DNA from: Streptomyces sp. NRRL S-244
GTDB lineage: Bacteria > Actinomycetota > Actinomycetes > Streptomycetales > Streptomycetaceae
Direction of reading: 5' to 3'
DNA: 24,740 nt
NCBI RefSeq assembly: GCF_000717915.1
Contig: NZ_JOCX01000047.1
Span: forward strand, 1 to 24,740
Both the position numbers and the translations under genes were made by a program. The notes beneath the pieces were generated by a model. The model had not been told where the DNA came from and made no database searches. It was given only the letters and a program-made list of their open reading frames with translations. Below are positions 14,858-23,350 of the stretch, piece after piece. Numbering within the stretch: position 1 is the first letter of the stretch; every line of letters begins with the position of its first letter.

Positions 14858-16527
14858 GCGTTGCCTCCTGCGAGGAGCTTCTGGACGGCCGGGTCGGTGA
14901 GGCCGAGGAGGACGGCGGGCCACAGGCCGGCGAGGACGGTGAGGGCCACGAGCGGGGTCCAGGCGGCGAACTCGTAGCGCTGGATGTCGGCGAGTTCGAG
15001 CGCGGGTGCGGAGCCGGACGCGGACGCGGAGCCGGACGCGGACGCGGAGCCGGACGCGGACGCTGACCGGGAACCGTGCTCGGGCAGGGCCTTGGGATCG
15101 CCCATGCAGACGCGCCGTACGACGATCAGCAGGTAGGCGGCGGTGAGCAGGGTGCCGAACGCGCCGAAGGCCATGTACGTGAGGAAGGCGGGCCGGGAGA
15201 GGCCCTGCGCCGGGTCGAACGCGCCGAACAGGGCCAGCATCTCGCCCCAGAAGCCGGCGAGGCCGGGCAGGCCGAGGGAGGCGACGGCCGCGAAGGCGAG
15301 GAAGGCGCCGAGGCGGGGGGCGCGGCCGTAGAGGGCGGCCCCGGTGGCTCCGGCGAGGGTGTCGAGGTCGGCGGTGCCGTAGCGGTCCTTGAGGGCGCCG
15401 ACCAGGAAGAAGAGGAGGCCGGTGATCAGGCCGTGGGCGACGTTCGCGAACAGCGCGCCGTTGACGCCGGTGGGGGTCATGGAGGCGATGCCGAGGAGGA
15501 CGAAGCCCATGTGGCCGACGGAGGAGTACGCGATGAGGCGCTTGAGGTCGCCCTTGTTGCCCTTGCGGGCGAGCGAGAGGCAGGCGAGGGACCCGTAGAC
15601 GATGCCGACGGCGGCGAAGGCGCCCAGGTAGGGGGCGAAGGTCGCCATGCCGTCGGGGGTGACGGGGAGCAGGATGCGGACGAACCCGTAGGTGCCCATC
15701 TTGAGCAGGACGCCGGCCAGCAGGACGGATCCGACGGTGGGGGCGGCCGTGTGGGCGTCGGGCAGCCAGCTGTGCAGCGGCCACATCGGGGTCTTCACGG
15801 CGAGGCCGAGACCGATGGAGAGGACGGCCAGGAGCTGGGTGGTGTGGGACAGTTCGCGGCCGTTGTCAGAGGCGAGTGCCACCATGTCGAAGGTGCCGCT
15901 GTTCAGTCCGATGAGCAGCAGTCCGAGCAGCATGACCACGGAGCCGAGGAGGGTGTAGAGGATGAACTTCCAGGCGGCGGCCTGCCGCTGAGCACCGCCC
16001 CAGCGGGCGATGAGGAAGTACATCGGGATGAGGACCATCTCGAAGGCGAGGAAGAACAGCAGCAGGTCGAGGACGGCGAAGGTCGCGAGGGTGCCGGATT
16101 CGAGGACGAGGAGCAGGGCGACGAAGGCCTTCGGGGAGGGGCCTTCGGGGAGCTTGAAGTAGCTGTAGAGCGCGCAGAGGAAGAACAGCAGCGCGGTCAT
16201 CAGGAGGAGGGGGAGCGAGATGCCGTCGATGCCGAGGTGGATCCGGACGTTCAGCGCCTGGATCCAGCTGATGTCCGTGGTCGCCTGGAAGCGGGCGGGG
16301 GCGTCGTGGTCGAAGCCCAGGGCGAGGGCGATGGCCGCGGCGAGGATCACGCCGGTCACGGTCACGCCGTGGCGCAGCACGGCCTGTTCGGGGCTCTTGC
16401 CCTTGAGCCCGGGCGGGGCGGGCAGGAGGGCCGCGGCCGCGCCGAGGAGCGGTGCGGCCACGACGAACGCCAGAAGGAACTGCATCACGGACGGGCTGAT
16501 ATCAATCACGGCTGACTCACGGCTCAC
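14854..16527 (-). CDS. nuoM: NADH-quinone oxidoreductase subunit M homologue (antiporter-like)
   Basis: The 557-residue proton-pumping membrane subunit keeps the helix 5 glutamate in LAFEMVLIPMYF (Glu163), the helix 7 lysine in VKTPMWPLHSWLPDAH (Lys245) and the helix 8 lysine in LLKMGTYGF (Lys276). A (SASASG)n linker (about 488-506), encoded by an 18-bp tandem repeat, is inserted in a loop before the last helix. I chose the GTG at 16527 because it overlaps the nuoL stop as GTGA, like most junctions here. A GTG six codons later (16509) is equally possible, and neither has a strong ribosome site. The C-terminus overlaps nuoN (ATGA). Confidence 0.94.
   Translation of the reverse strand: MSRESAVIDISPSVMQFLLAFVVAAPLLGAAAALLPAPPGLKGKSPEQAVLRHGVTVTGVILAAAIALALGFDHDAPARFQATTDISWIQALNVRIHLGIDGISLPLLLMTALLFFLCALYSYFKLPEGPSPKAFVALLLVLESGTLATFAVLDLLLFFLAFEMVLIPMYFLIARWGGAQRQAAAWKFILYTLLGSVVMLLGLLLIGLNSGTFDMVALASDNGRELSHTTQLLAVLSIGLGLAVKTPMWPLHSWLPDAHTAAPTVGSVLLAGVLLKMGTYGFVRILLPVTPDGMATFAPYLGAFAAVGIVYGSLACLSLARKGNKGDLKRLIAYSSVGHMGFVLLGIASMTPTGVNGALFANVAHGLITGLLFFLVGALKDRYGTADLDTLAGATGAALYGRAPRLGAFLAFAAVASLGLPGLAGFWGEMLALFGAFDPAQGLSRPAFLTYMAFGAFGTLLTAAYLLIVVRRVCMGDPKALPEHGSRSASASGSASASGSASASGSAPALELADIQRYEFAAWTPLVALTVLAGLWPAVLLGLTDPAVQKLLAGGNA
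15011..15064. repeat. 18-bp in-frame tandem repeat inside nuoM
   Basis: GAGCCGGACGCGGACGCG is repeated at 15011-15028 and 15029-15046, with a third copy at 15047-15064 differing in the last base. It encodes the Ser-Ala-rich linker (SASASG)n of NuoM. Copy number changes would keep the frame. Confidence 0.93.
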
Positions 16528-18605
16528 GATCCGGCGTTGACGTTGGCGAGGACGGCGGTGGCGATCGCCAGGACCACGGCGCCGGCGAGCAGGGCGCTCA
16601 GGTAGCTCTGTACGTTGCCGGTCTGGGCCCGGCGTACGAGGCTGCCGAGCAGCCGGGGGCCGGCGCCCGCGCCGCTGACGTACGTGTCCACGACCTCGCG
16701 GTCGAGGAAGCGGACGAGGCTCGCGGCGGCGCGGACGGGGCGGACGAACAGCCGGTCGTAGACGGCGTCGAGGTGGAAGCCGTCGGCCGCGTGGCGGTGC
16801 AGGGGGCCCAGGAGGGCCCGGCCGGGGTCGGCGGCGGGACCCGCCGGGACGGCGGGGTGCTCGTGGCTGACCTCCGCGACCTCGGGTGCCTCGGCCGCGG
16901 ACTCGGCGGCCGCGGTGGCCGCGGACACCGCGGCGGCCACGGCGGCGGGCTGCTCGGTCGCGGCGGCGGTGGCGCCGGGGGTGCGTCCGGGGGTCGCGCC
17001 GGGGGCGGGTCCGGTCGCGGCGGGAGCCGTGGCGGCCTTCGCGGTGGCCCGCTGCCACAGGGCGTACGTCAGGACCGCGCCGACGGCTGCGGCTCCGGTG
17101 CCGAGGACGGAGGTGGTCAGCGTCGGGGTGAGCTCGTTGCCGTCGAACCAGTCGGCGATCGGGCCGGCGGCGAGGCCGAGTCCGATGGTCGGGATCGCGA
17201 GCAGCCACAGCACGCCGGTCATGGCGACGGGCTCCTTGCCGTGGTCGGGGGCGGCGGCGCCCCGGCCGCGGAAGGCCATCAGCCACAGCCGGGTGGCGTA
17301 GGCGGCGGTGAGCAGGGCGGTCAGCACGCCGGCGACGAGCACGACCCAGCCGGCGGCGCTGGGAGCGGACTCCGAGTGCCCGGTGGCGGCGTGCTCGGCG
17401 GCGACGAGGACGGCTTCCTTGGAGAAGAAGCCGGCGAAGGGCGGGATCGCGGCGAGCGCGAGCAGCGCGATCGTCATGGTCCAGAAGGCGTCGGGGATGC
17501 GCTTGGCCAGGCCGTCCATGCGGGACATGGCGGCCAGGGAGTTCGTCCCGGAAGCGTGGATGATCACGCCCGCACCGAGGAACAGGAGCGCCTTGAAGAC
17601 GCCGTGGGACAGGAGGTGGAAGACGGCGGCGCCGCGGTCGGTGACGGCCAGGGCCCCGATCATGTAGCCGAGCTGGCCGATCGTGGAGTAGGCGAGTACG
17701 CGCTTGATGTCGTCCTGGGCCAGGGCCGCGAGGCCGGAGCCGAGCATCGTGACGGCCGCCATGACGGCCATGACCACCAGGGCGGCCGCGGAGGCCGCGA
17801 AGACCGGGAGGAGGCGGGCGACGAAGTAGACACCGGCGGCGACCATCGTCGCGGCGTGGATCAGCGCGGAGACCGGGGTGGGGCCCGCCATGGCGTCGGG
17901 GAGCCAGGTGTGCAGCGGGAACTGCGCGGACTTGCCCGCGACTCCGGCGAGCAGCAGCAGGGCGATCAGCGTCGGGTGGTCGAGTCCTCCCGCGGCGACG
18001 GCGCCCAGGATCTTGGAGATCTCGAAGGAGTCGGCGTCGGTGGCGAGCGCGAACAGGCCGATCAGGAAGGGGACGTCGCCGAGCTTGGTGACGAGGAAGG
18101 CCTTCAGGGAGGCGGAGCGGGCCGCCTCGGTCTCCCAGTAGTGGCCGACGAGGAAGTAGGAGCAGATGCCCATGACCTCCCAGCCGACCAGCAGCACCAT
18201 CAGGTCGCCGGTGTAGACGACGAGCAGCATGGCGGAGGTGAACAGGGAGACCAGAGCGGCGTACGAGGGGTAGCGCGGGTCCTCGCGGAGGTACGCCGTC
18301 GAGTAGAGCTGTACGCAGGTGGCGACGAGGCCGACGAGCACGGCGACCAGGACGGCGAAGCCGTTCAGGTAGAGCGAGAGGTCGATCGGCACGGAGCCGG
18401 TCGGGGTCAGCTCGGTCGAGGCGACGATCGGCTTGCCGCCGCCCTGGCGGACGGCGACGAGCACGGCCAGTACGGCCGCGGCCAGCACCGGCAGCACGGC
18501 GAGGGGCCGGACGAACCCGGGGGCGCGGCGGCCGAGCAGCAGTCCCGCCACCGCGCCCAGGAAGGGCAGGAGCGGGACGAGGACCGCGAGGGTCGTGGTG
18601 CTCAC
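16524..18605 (-). CDS. nuoL: NADH-quinone oxidoreductase subunit L homologue (antiporter-like)
   Basis: The 693-residue distal pump subunit has [18 protein letters not shown] (Glu143), [17 protein letters not shown] (Lys225, His232) and [14 protein letters not shown] (His250), the conserved proton-path residues. Between the helix 14 region and the C-terminal part, about 75 residues (515-590) are Ala/Pro/Thr-rich and disordered-looking. The C-terminal section with [22 protein letters not shown] and the final helix corresponds to the lateral helix arm. The GTG start overlaps the nuoK stop (GTGA) and has GAGGT seven bases upstream. Confidence 0.95.
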   Translation of the reverse strand: MSTTTLAVLVPLLPFLGAVAGLLLGRRAPGFVRPLAVLPVLAAAVLAVLVAVRQGGGKPIVASTELTPTGSVPIDLSLYLNGFAVLVAVLVGLVATCVQLYSTAYLREDPRYPSYAALVSLFTSAMLLVVYTGDLMVLLVGWEVMGICSYFLVGHYWETEAARSASLKAFLVTKLGDVPFLIGLFALATDADSFEISKILGAVAAGGLDHPTLIALLLLAGVAGKSAQFPLHTWLPDAMAGPTPVSALIHAATMVAAGVYFVARLLPVFAASAAALVVMAVMAAVTMLGSGLAALAQDDIKRVLAYSTIGQLGYMIGALAVTDRGAAVFHLLSHGVFKALLFLGAGVIIHASGTNSLAAMSRMDGLAKRIPDAFWTMTIALLALAAIPPFAGFFSKEAVLVAAEHAATGHSESAPSAAGWVVLVAGVLTALLTAAYATRLWLMAFRGRGAAAPDHGKEPVAMTGVLWLLAIPTIGLGLAAGPIADWFDGNELTPTLTTSVLGTGAAAVGAVLTYALWQRATAKAATAPAATGPAPGATPGRTPGATAAATEQPAAVAAAVSAATAAAESAAEAPEVAEVSHEHPAVPAGPAADPGRALLGPLHRHAADGFHLDAVYDRLFVRPVRAAASLVRFLDREVVDTYVSGAGAGPRLLGSLVRRAQTGNVQSYLSALLAGAVVLAIATAVLANVNAGS

Positions 18606-18967
18606 GCGGTGACCTCGCTCTGGTTGTTCGGGGCGGGCTGGTCGTTCGGGGCGGGCTCGTGGCCCTCGGCGGTGTCGCGCAGCCGGTCGACGTCCGAGGT
18701 GCCGCGGTTGCGGTACACCATCAGCACGATCGCGAGGCCGATGCCGATCTCGGCGGCGGCGATGGCGATCGTGAAGAGGGTGAGGGCCTGGCCGGCGTGC
18801 AGGGCGTCGCGCAGCCAGACGTCGAAGGCCACCAGGTTGAGGTTGACGGCGTTGAGCATCAGCTCGACGGACATCAGGACCAGGATGGCGTTGCGGCGGG
18901 CGAGCACTCCGTACAGGCCCGTGCAGAAGAGGAGCGCCGCGAGCACGGCGGGGTAGGCGAGGTGCAT
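18602..18967 (-). CDS. nuoK: NADH-quinone oxidoreductase subunit K homologue
   Basis: The 121-residue, three-helix subunit carries both membrane glutamates of the family: Glu35 in [18 protein letters not shown] and Glu73 in [19 protein letters not shown]. They form part of the central hydrophilic axis of complex I. It is about 20 residues longer than most NuoK proteins because of a polar tail with two similar units ([13 protein letters not shown]). The ATG overlaps the nuoJ stop by one base (TGATG). Confidence 0.96.
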   Translation of the reverse strand: MHLAYPAVLAALLFCTGLYGVLARRNAILVLMSVELMLNAVNLNLVAFDVWLRDALHAGQALTLFTIAIAAAEIGIGLAIVLMVYRNRGTSDVDRLRDTAEGHEPAPNDQPAPNNQSEVTA

Positions 18968-19572
18968 CAGCGCTGCTGCCCCTTCGTGTTGTCGTCGGAC
19001 CCGCCGGCGGCGTCCCTGCGGGAGAGCACGATGGCGCCGATCAGGGCCGCGAGGAGCAGGACGGAGAGCGCTTCGAAGGGCAGCACCCAGTGCTGGAAGA
19101 GGATCTCGCCGGAGACCTTCGTCGAGCCCTGGGCGGGGCCGTCGAGGTCGATCCAGGTGGTGCGGAAGGCGTCGACGACGACCCAGACGAGGGATGCGGC
19201 CGCGACGAGGGCGACGCCGAGCGCGACCCAGCGGTTGTTCGAGTCGGCGTCCGGGGAGCGCCCGATGGGGGCCTTTGTGAGCATCAGCCCGAAGAGGAGG
19301 AGGACGACCACGGATCCGAGGTAGATCAGGACCTGGACCCAGGCGATGAACTCGGCGGTCAGCAGCAGGTACTCGACGGCGATGCCGCCGAGCGCGACGA
19401 CCAGCCAGAGGGCGGCGTGCACGAGCTGCTTGGTGGTGACGGTGACGGCGGCCGCGCCGAGGGTGGCGAGGCCGACGAGGACGAAGGCGATCTCGACGCC
19501 GGTCGGGGAGAGGAACCCGTGGCCCGTCGCCGCGGCGGCCAGGTCGGTGGCCGCGGGGGTCAGGTCGGTCAC
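18967..19572 (-). CDS. nuoJ: NADH-quinone oxidoreductase subunit J homologue
   Basis: The 201-residue, five-helix membrane subunit has the conserved third-helix segment [20 protein letters not shown] (72-91) with Tyr84 and Gly86, the place of the pi-bulge that gates coupling in complex I. The fourth and fifth helices flank a polar loop of about 40 residues ([20 protein letters not shown]), and the last helix ends LSRRDAAGG. The GTG at 19572 overlaps the nuoI stop (GTGA), with GGAGG upstream inside nuoI. Confidence 0.95.
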   Translation of the reverse strand: MTDLTPAATDLAAAATGHGFLSPTGVEIAFVLVGLATLGAAAVTVTTKQLVHAALWLVVALGGIAVEYLLLTAEFIAWVQVLIYLGSVVVLLLFGLMLTKAPIGRSPDADSNNRWVALGVALVAAASLVWVVVDAFRTTWIDLDGPAQGSTKVSGEILFQHWVLPFEALSVLLLAALIGAIVLSRRDAAGGSDDNTKGQQR

Positions 19573-20180
19573 GCGTCTCCCTCCGGGGTGGTGGGCGTGT
19601 CGGTCTCGGGCGTCGTGGGCGCGGTGGTTTCGGCGGCTGCCGCGGCGGCTGCCGCGGCGGCCGCGGCTTCGGCCTTCTCCACCGCCTTGCGGGCGGCGGC
19701 GATCTCCTTGGGCTCCTCCGCGGCCGGGTCCAGGGCGGGCGGGGCCGGGACGGTCCACATCCACTCGCGCAGCTTGTCGCGCTCGTGGGTGAGTTCGAGG
19801 ATGTCCGTCTCCGCGTACTCGAACTCCGGCGACCAGAAGAGGGCGTCGAAGGGGCACACCTCGATGCAGATGCCGCAGTACATGCAGAGGGAGAAGTCGA
19901 TGGCGAAGCGGTCGAGGACGTTGCGGCTTCGCTCGCGGCCGCCGGGGGCGGCGGCCGGGACCGTCTCCTTGTGGGAGTCGATGTAGATGCACCAGTCGGG
20001 GCACTCGCGGGCGCACAGCATGCAGACCGTGCAGTTCTCCTCGAACAGGCCGATGACCCCGCGGGAGCGGGGCGGGAGCTCGGGCTGCACTTCGGGGTAC
20101 TGGGCGGTGTGCGCGCGCTTCGTCATCGTGCGCAGGGTGACGGCGAGGCCCTTGGCGAGGCCGGATCCGGGGATGGGCAT
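19569..20180 (-). CDS. nuoI: NuoI homologue, 2x[4Fe-4S] ferredoxin-like subunit
   Basis: The 203-residue peripheral subunit has two complete 4Fe-4S motifs: Cys50-x2-Cys53-x2-Cys56-x3-Cys60-Pro, and Cys99-x2-Cys102-x2-Cys105-x3-Cys109-Pro. These are the N6a and N6b sites that relay electrons to NuoB. After residue about 150 a low-complexity tail follows, with a run of about a dozen alanines and Thr-Pro-rich ending. Without NuoE, F and G in this operon, NuoI would be the electron entry point, fitting a ferredoxin-like donor. The ATG overlaps nuoH by one base (TGATG). Confidence 0.95.
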   Translation of the reverse strand: MPIPGSGLAKGLAVTLRTMTKRAHTAQYPEVQPELPPRSRGVIGLFEENCTVCMLCARECPDWCIYIDSHKETVPAAAPGGRERSRNVLDRFAIDFSLCMYCGICIEVCPFDALFWSPEFEYAETDILELTHERDKLREWMWTVPAPPALDPAAEEPKEIAAARKAVEKAEAAAAAAAAAAAAETTAPTTPETDTPTTPEGDA

Positions 20181-21139
20181 CAGCTGATCGCCACCTTCAC
20201 GATGCCGGTGAGCGCGATCTGGGCGAGCGCGAGCGGGATGAGTGTGGTCCAGGCGAGCTTCTGGAGCTGGTCCTCGCGAAGGCGGGGGTAGCTGACCCGG
20301 AGCCAGATCACGACGAAGGCGAGGACCGCGGTCTTCAGGAGGGTCCAGACCCAGCCGTCGGCGACCGGGCCGTGCCAGCCGCCGAGGAAGAGGACGGTGG
20401 TGAGGGCGCAGAGGACGACGATGCCGGCGTACTCGGCGAGCAGGAACAGCGCGAAGCGCAGGCCGGTGTACTCGGTGTACGCGCCGAAGATGATCTCGGA
20501 GTCGGCGACGGGCATGTCGAAGGGGGGCCGCTGGAGTTCGGCGAGGCCCGCGGTGAAGAAGACGAGCGCGCCGGTGATCTGCCAGGGGAGCCACCACCAC
20601 TGGAAGGCGTCGACGATGCCGGGGAGGGACACGGTCCCGGCGGCCATCGCGACGGAGGCGGCGGCGAGCAGCATGGGGAGCTCGTACGCGAGGAGCTGGG
20701 CGGCGGTGCGCAGGCCGCCGAGCAGGGAGAACTTGTTGGCGGAGGCCCAGCCGGCCATGAGGCTGCCGAGGACTCCGACGCCCATGACGGCGAGTACGAA
20801 GAACAGCCCGGCGTCGATGGCCTGGCCGACGGCGCCTTCGCCGGGGCCGATGGGGATGGCGACGAGGACGAGGAGGTACGGGAGCAGGGCGACGGCGGGG
20901 GCGAGCTGGAAGATGCGGCGGTCGGCGCCCGCCGGGACGATGTCCTCCTTCTGCGCGAACTTCACGCCGTCGGCGACGAGCTGGGCCCAGCCGTGGAAGC
21001 CGCCGGCATACATGGGGCCGAGGCGGCCCTGCATGTGGGCCATGACCTTGTGCTCGGTCTGCCCGACGACGAGCGGGAGCACGAGGAACACCGCGAAGAC
21101 GACGATGAGTCGCAGCGCGACGTCGAGGACGTCGTTCAC
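20180..21139 (-). CDS. nuoH: NuoH homologue, membrane quinone-site subunit (ND1)
   Basis: The 319-residue, eight-helix subunit joins the membrane arm to the peripheral arm. It has [20 protein letters not shown] (29-48) followed by [14 protein letters not shown], and [20 protein letters not shown] (199-218) leading to TEYTG (222-226). In common NuoH the latter loop reads PFDLPEAESEL; here the first glutamate is valine (Val211) and the second is aspartate (Asp213). The GTG at 21139 overlaps the nuoC stop (GTGA), with GGAGG just upstream. In a complete nuo operon the D, E, F and G genes would lie between nuoC and this gene. Confidence 0.95.
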   Translation of the reverse strand: MNDVLDVALRLIVVFAVFLVLPLVVGQTEHKVMAHMQGRLGPMYAGGFHGWAQLVADGVKFAQKEDIVPAGADRRIFQLAPAVALLPYLLVLVAIPIGPGEGAVGQAIDAGLFFVLAVMGVGVLGSLMAGWASANKFSLLGGLRTAAQLLAYELPMLLAAASVAMAAGTVSLPGIVDAFQWWWLPWQITGALVFFTAGLAELQRPPFDMPVADSEIIFGAYTEYTGLRFALFLLAEYAGIVVLCALTTVLFLGGWHGPVADGWVWTLLKTAVLAFVVIWLRVSYPRLREDQLQKLAWTTLIPLALAQIALTGIVKVAIS

Positions 21140-22206
21140 GCGTCGCCTCCGTTGGTGTCGGATTCGGATTCGGGGGTGCCGTCGGGCGCGGCCTGCGCGC
21201 CGGGGGCGGGCTCCGGCTCGGCGGCGGGCCGCGGGCCGGCCTTGGGCGTGGTCTTCGGCTCGCCCTTCGGGCCCGGGTCGGCCGCGGGTGCGGCCGCGGG
21301 TGTGGCTGCGGCCTCGGCTTCGGGCGTGGGCTGCGGTTCCGTGAAGGCGGGCCGGGGGTTGTGCCAGGGCGCGTCCGCGCTGCGGGGAGCGGGGCGCCGG
21401 CCCGGCGCCACCGTGCGGCCACGGACTGCCGGACCCTCCGGAGGCGGGGGCGCATCGGCCTGCCCGCCCTCGGCCTCGGGCTCCGGGGGGACGGCCTGGC
21501 TCGCCGAGCCGTCCGCGACCGAGCGCGTGCGGCGCGGCGGGCGGGCGGGGGCTTCGGCTCCCGCCGCCCCTGCGGCCGCCGCGCGCGGGGTGCGGGCGGC
21601 CCGGGCGGGGCGGGTGGGGGCCGGGGGGAGCTGGCCCTTCATGGGGCCCCAGTCGTTGGGGTCCGGTACGCCCGGCGGGAGCATCTGGCGGCGCTTCGGG
21701 GCGTCGGGGTCGTGCGCCTCGCCCGGCTCCTTGGCTCCCGGCCAGGCCTTCGCGACGCGTGCGGCCAGGACGAAGTCCTTCCGCAGGGGGTGGCCTTCGA
21801 AGTTTTCCGGGAGGAGGAGCGGGACCAGGTGCGGGTGGTCCGTGAAGACCACTCCGAACATCTCGTACGTCTCGCGCTCGTGCCATTCCGCGCCCGCGTA
21901 GACCGCGACCGCGGAGGGGAGCGAGGGGGCGGTGTGCGGGACCGTCGTACGCAGGAGCAGACGGCGTACGCGGTGGTTTTCCAGCGACACGACGTGCGCG
22001 CAGACGCGGAAGCCCGTGCCCGGCTCGTCCACCGCGCTCAGCCAGTCGAAGTACGTGCAGCCCAGCTTGTCCCGGGCGATCTCCAGCGCCGGGATCCAGC
22101 TTCCGACCGGGACGTCCACCGTCAGGACCTCGTACGCGTACGAGGCGGTCGCCTCCGCGCCGAAGATCGTGGCGGCCGCGTCGGGGAGGGAGTCGTAGAG
22201 GTTCAT
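21136..22206 (-). CDS. nuoC: NuoC homologue (30-kDa subunit) with long Ala/Pro-rich C-terminal tail
   Basis: The first about 190 of 356 residues are a NuoC domain: [16 protein letters not shown] (48-63), the family signature [12 protein letters not shown] (110-121), [22 protein letters not shown] (124-145) and a C-terminal DWGPMKG. It lacks the fused NuoD part found in some bacteria. From about residue 195 the chain is low-complexity, rich in Ala, Pro, Arg and Glu, and ends SDTNGGDA. The ATG overlaps the nuoB stop (ATGA). The tail is encoded exactly where nuoD-G are missing. NuoC normally docks NuoD, which is absent here. Confidence 0.93.
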   Translation of the reverse strand: MNLYDSLPDAAATIFGAEATASYAYEVLTVDVPVGSWIPALEIARDKLGCTYFDWLSAVDEPGTGFRVCAHVVSLENHRVRRLLLRTTVPHTAPSLPSAVAVYAGAEWHERETYEMFGVVFTDHPHLVPLLLPENFEGHPLRKDFVLAARVAKAWPGAKEPGEAHDPDAPKRRQMLPPGVPDPNDWGPMKGQLPPAPTRPARAARTPRAAAAGAAGAEAPARPPRRTRSVADGSASQAVPPEPEAEGGQADAPPPPEGPAVRGRTVAPGRRPAPRSADAPWHNPRPAFTEPQPTPEAEAAATPAAAPAADPGPKGEPKTTPKAGPRPAAEPEPAPGAQAAPDGTPESESDTNGGDA

Positions 22207-22805
22207 GCGCCCGCTCCAGGGGCCGGCGGGGGCTTGACCAGGCTGCTCGTGAGCTGGGCGGTCGAGGGGTCCGTCGCGTAGCGGTCCGCCAGCGACTCCC
22301 TGGCGATCTTCTCCTGGAGCTTGAGGATGCCCTGGAGCAGCGCCTCCGGACGCGGCGGGCAGCCGGGGACGTAGACGTCGACCGGGATGATCTGGTCGAC
22401 GCCCTTCGTCACCGAGTACGAGTCCCAGTACGGGCCGCCGCAGTTGGAGCAGGCGCCGAAGGAGATGACGTACTTCGGCTCCGGCATCTGCTCGTACAGC
22501 CGCTTCACGGCCGGCGCCATCTTGTCCGTCACCGTGCCCGAGACGATCATCAGGTCCGCCTGGCGCGGGCCGGGCGCGAACGGGATGACCCCGAGCCGGA
22601 TGAAGTCGTGCCGGGCCATGGACGCGGCGATGAACTCGATCGCGCAGCAGGCGAGGCCGAAGTTGAAGACCCACAGGCTGTAGCGGCGGCCCCAGTTCAG
22701 GACCACCTTCATGGGCTCGGGCGCAAGGCGGGAGAGGACTCCCAGGCGCTTGGGCTCCGGGAGCAGCTGGGGCTCGGCCGACGTCCCGGCCGGTGTCACG
22801 TCCAT
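22203..22805 (-). CDS. nuoB: NuoB homologue, cluster N2 subunit
   Basis: The 200-residue subunit retains all four N2 cluster ligands: Cys53-Cys54 in [10 protein letters not shown], Cys119 in FGACSNCGG and Cys149 in [13 protein letters not shown]. It also has [19 protein letters not shown]2 is the last iron-sulfur cluster before quinone in complex I. The ATG at 22805 overlaps the nuoA end by ten bases. The frame is open well upstream, but that part is out-of-frame nuoA sequence. The N-terminal 30 residues and C-terminal 25 residues are variable. Confidence 0.95.
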   Translation of the reverse strand: MDVTPAGTSAEPQLLPEPKRLGVLSRLAPEPMKVVLNWGRRYSLWVFNFGLACCAIEFIAASMARHDFIRLGVIPFAPGPRQADLMIVSGTVTDKMAPAVKRLYEQMPEPKYVISFGACSNCGGPYWDSYSVTKGVDQIIPVDVYVPGCPPRPEALLQGILKLQEKIARESLADRYATDPSTAQLTSSLVKPPPAPGAGA

Positions 22806-23203
22806 TCGAGGACGCCCTTCTTGTACGCGTAGAGCAGGCCGACGGCCAGGAAGCCCAGGAAGATGAACATCTCCACGAGCGTGGTGGCGCCGTAACCGGC
22901 GGCGGCGAACACCGTCGCCCACGGGAAGAGGAAGATCGAGTCGACGGCGAAGATGACGTAGAGGAACGCGTAGACGTAGTAGCGGACCTGGGTGTGCGCC
23001 CAGCCCTCGCCGACGGGGTCCACGCCGCACTCGTACGTCAGCAGCTTCTCAGGGGTCGGGACGACCGGTCTCAGCAGGCGGCCCGCGCCGAACGCGACGG
23101 CTACGAAGAGCACACCGAGGACGGCCAGCAGGCCGACGACCGAATAACTCCGGAAATAGTCCGCTGCGAGCACGGTTACGGTCGATACCGTTGGGTCGGG
23201 CAC
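22796..23203 (-). CDS. nuoA: NuoA homologue (ND3)
   Basis: The 135-residue, three-helix subunit has [20 protein letters not shown] (57-76) and [13 protein letters not shown] (84-96). The family normally shows FDVE at the latter site; here it is FAVD, so the conserved aspartate is alanine (Ala86) and the glutamate is aspartate (Asp88). I chose the GTG at 23203, which has GAGGAA (complement of 23209-23214) five bases upstream. A GTG at 23227 would add eight residues but has no ribosome site. It is the first gene of the operon, and a candidate -10 box lies at 23252-23257. Confidence 0.93.
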   Translation of the reverse strand: MPDPTVSTVTVLAADYFRSYSVVGLLAVLGVLFVAVAFGAGRLLRPVVPTPEKLLTYECGVDPVGEGWAHTQVRYYVYAFLYVIFAVDSIFLFPWATVFAAAGYGATTLVEMFIFLGFLAVGLLYAYKKGVLEWT

Positions 23204-23251
23204 GTCCGTTCCTCGCTCCTTGGCCACTGTCGATGATCTGGTACGGACGGG

Positions 23252-23257
23252 AGTCTA
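23252..23257 (-). promoter_or_regulatory. Candidate -10 box (TAGACT) of the nuo operon
   Basis: TAGACT on the minus strand lies 48 bases before the nuoA start, matching the actinomycete TAGNNT pattern. No convincing -35 is present at 16-18 bases, so an activator or an alternative sigma factor may be involved. The 147-base gap is shared with the divergent kinase gene and holds a CCCCG-N5-CGGGG inverted repeat (23287-23301). Confidence 0.35.
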
Positions 23258-23337
23258 GGGCCTGGTCCACACAGGGTGGGGTTATCCCCCGTTTACCGGG
23301 GCCCGGCTCCCCCATGGCACCGGCGGGCCGGAATTGG

Positions 23338-23343
23338 CAGGCT
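23338..23343 (+). promoter_or_regulatory. Candidate -10 box (CAGGCT) before the histidine kinase
   Basis: CAGGCT, one base from TAGGCT, ends seven bases before the ATG at 23351. No Shine-Dalgarno sequence is visible, so a leaderless transcript is suggested. Confidence 0.35.
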
Positions 23344-23350
23344 GGGCCGC

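Noticed and set aside
14854..17286. Upstream extension of the nuoM frame into nuoL, and similar long extensions of nuoN, nuoI, nuoH, nuoC and nuoB
   Set aside because: The extended parts are Arg/Pro-rich and overlap clear upstream subunits. The real starts overlap or closely follow the preceding stop codons (ATGA, GTGA or TGATG at most junctions).
21136..21139. A hidden or broken nuoD between nuoC and nuoH
   Set aside because: nuoC and nuoH overlap by four bases, so no sequence is left for it. I saw none of the usual NuoD motifs in any frame of the region that I read.
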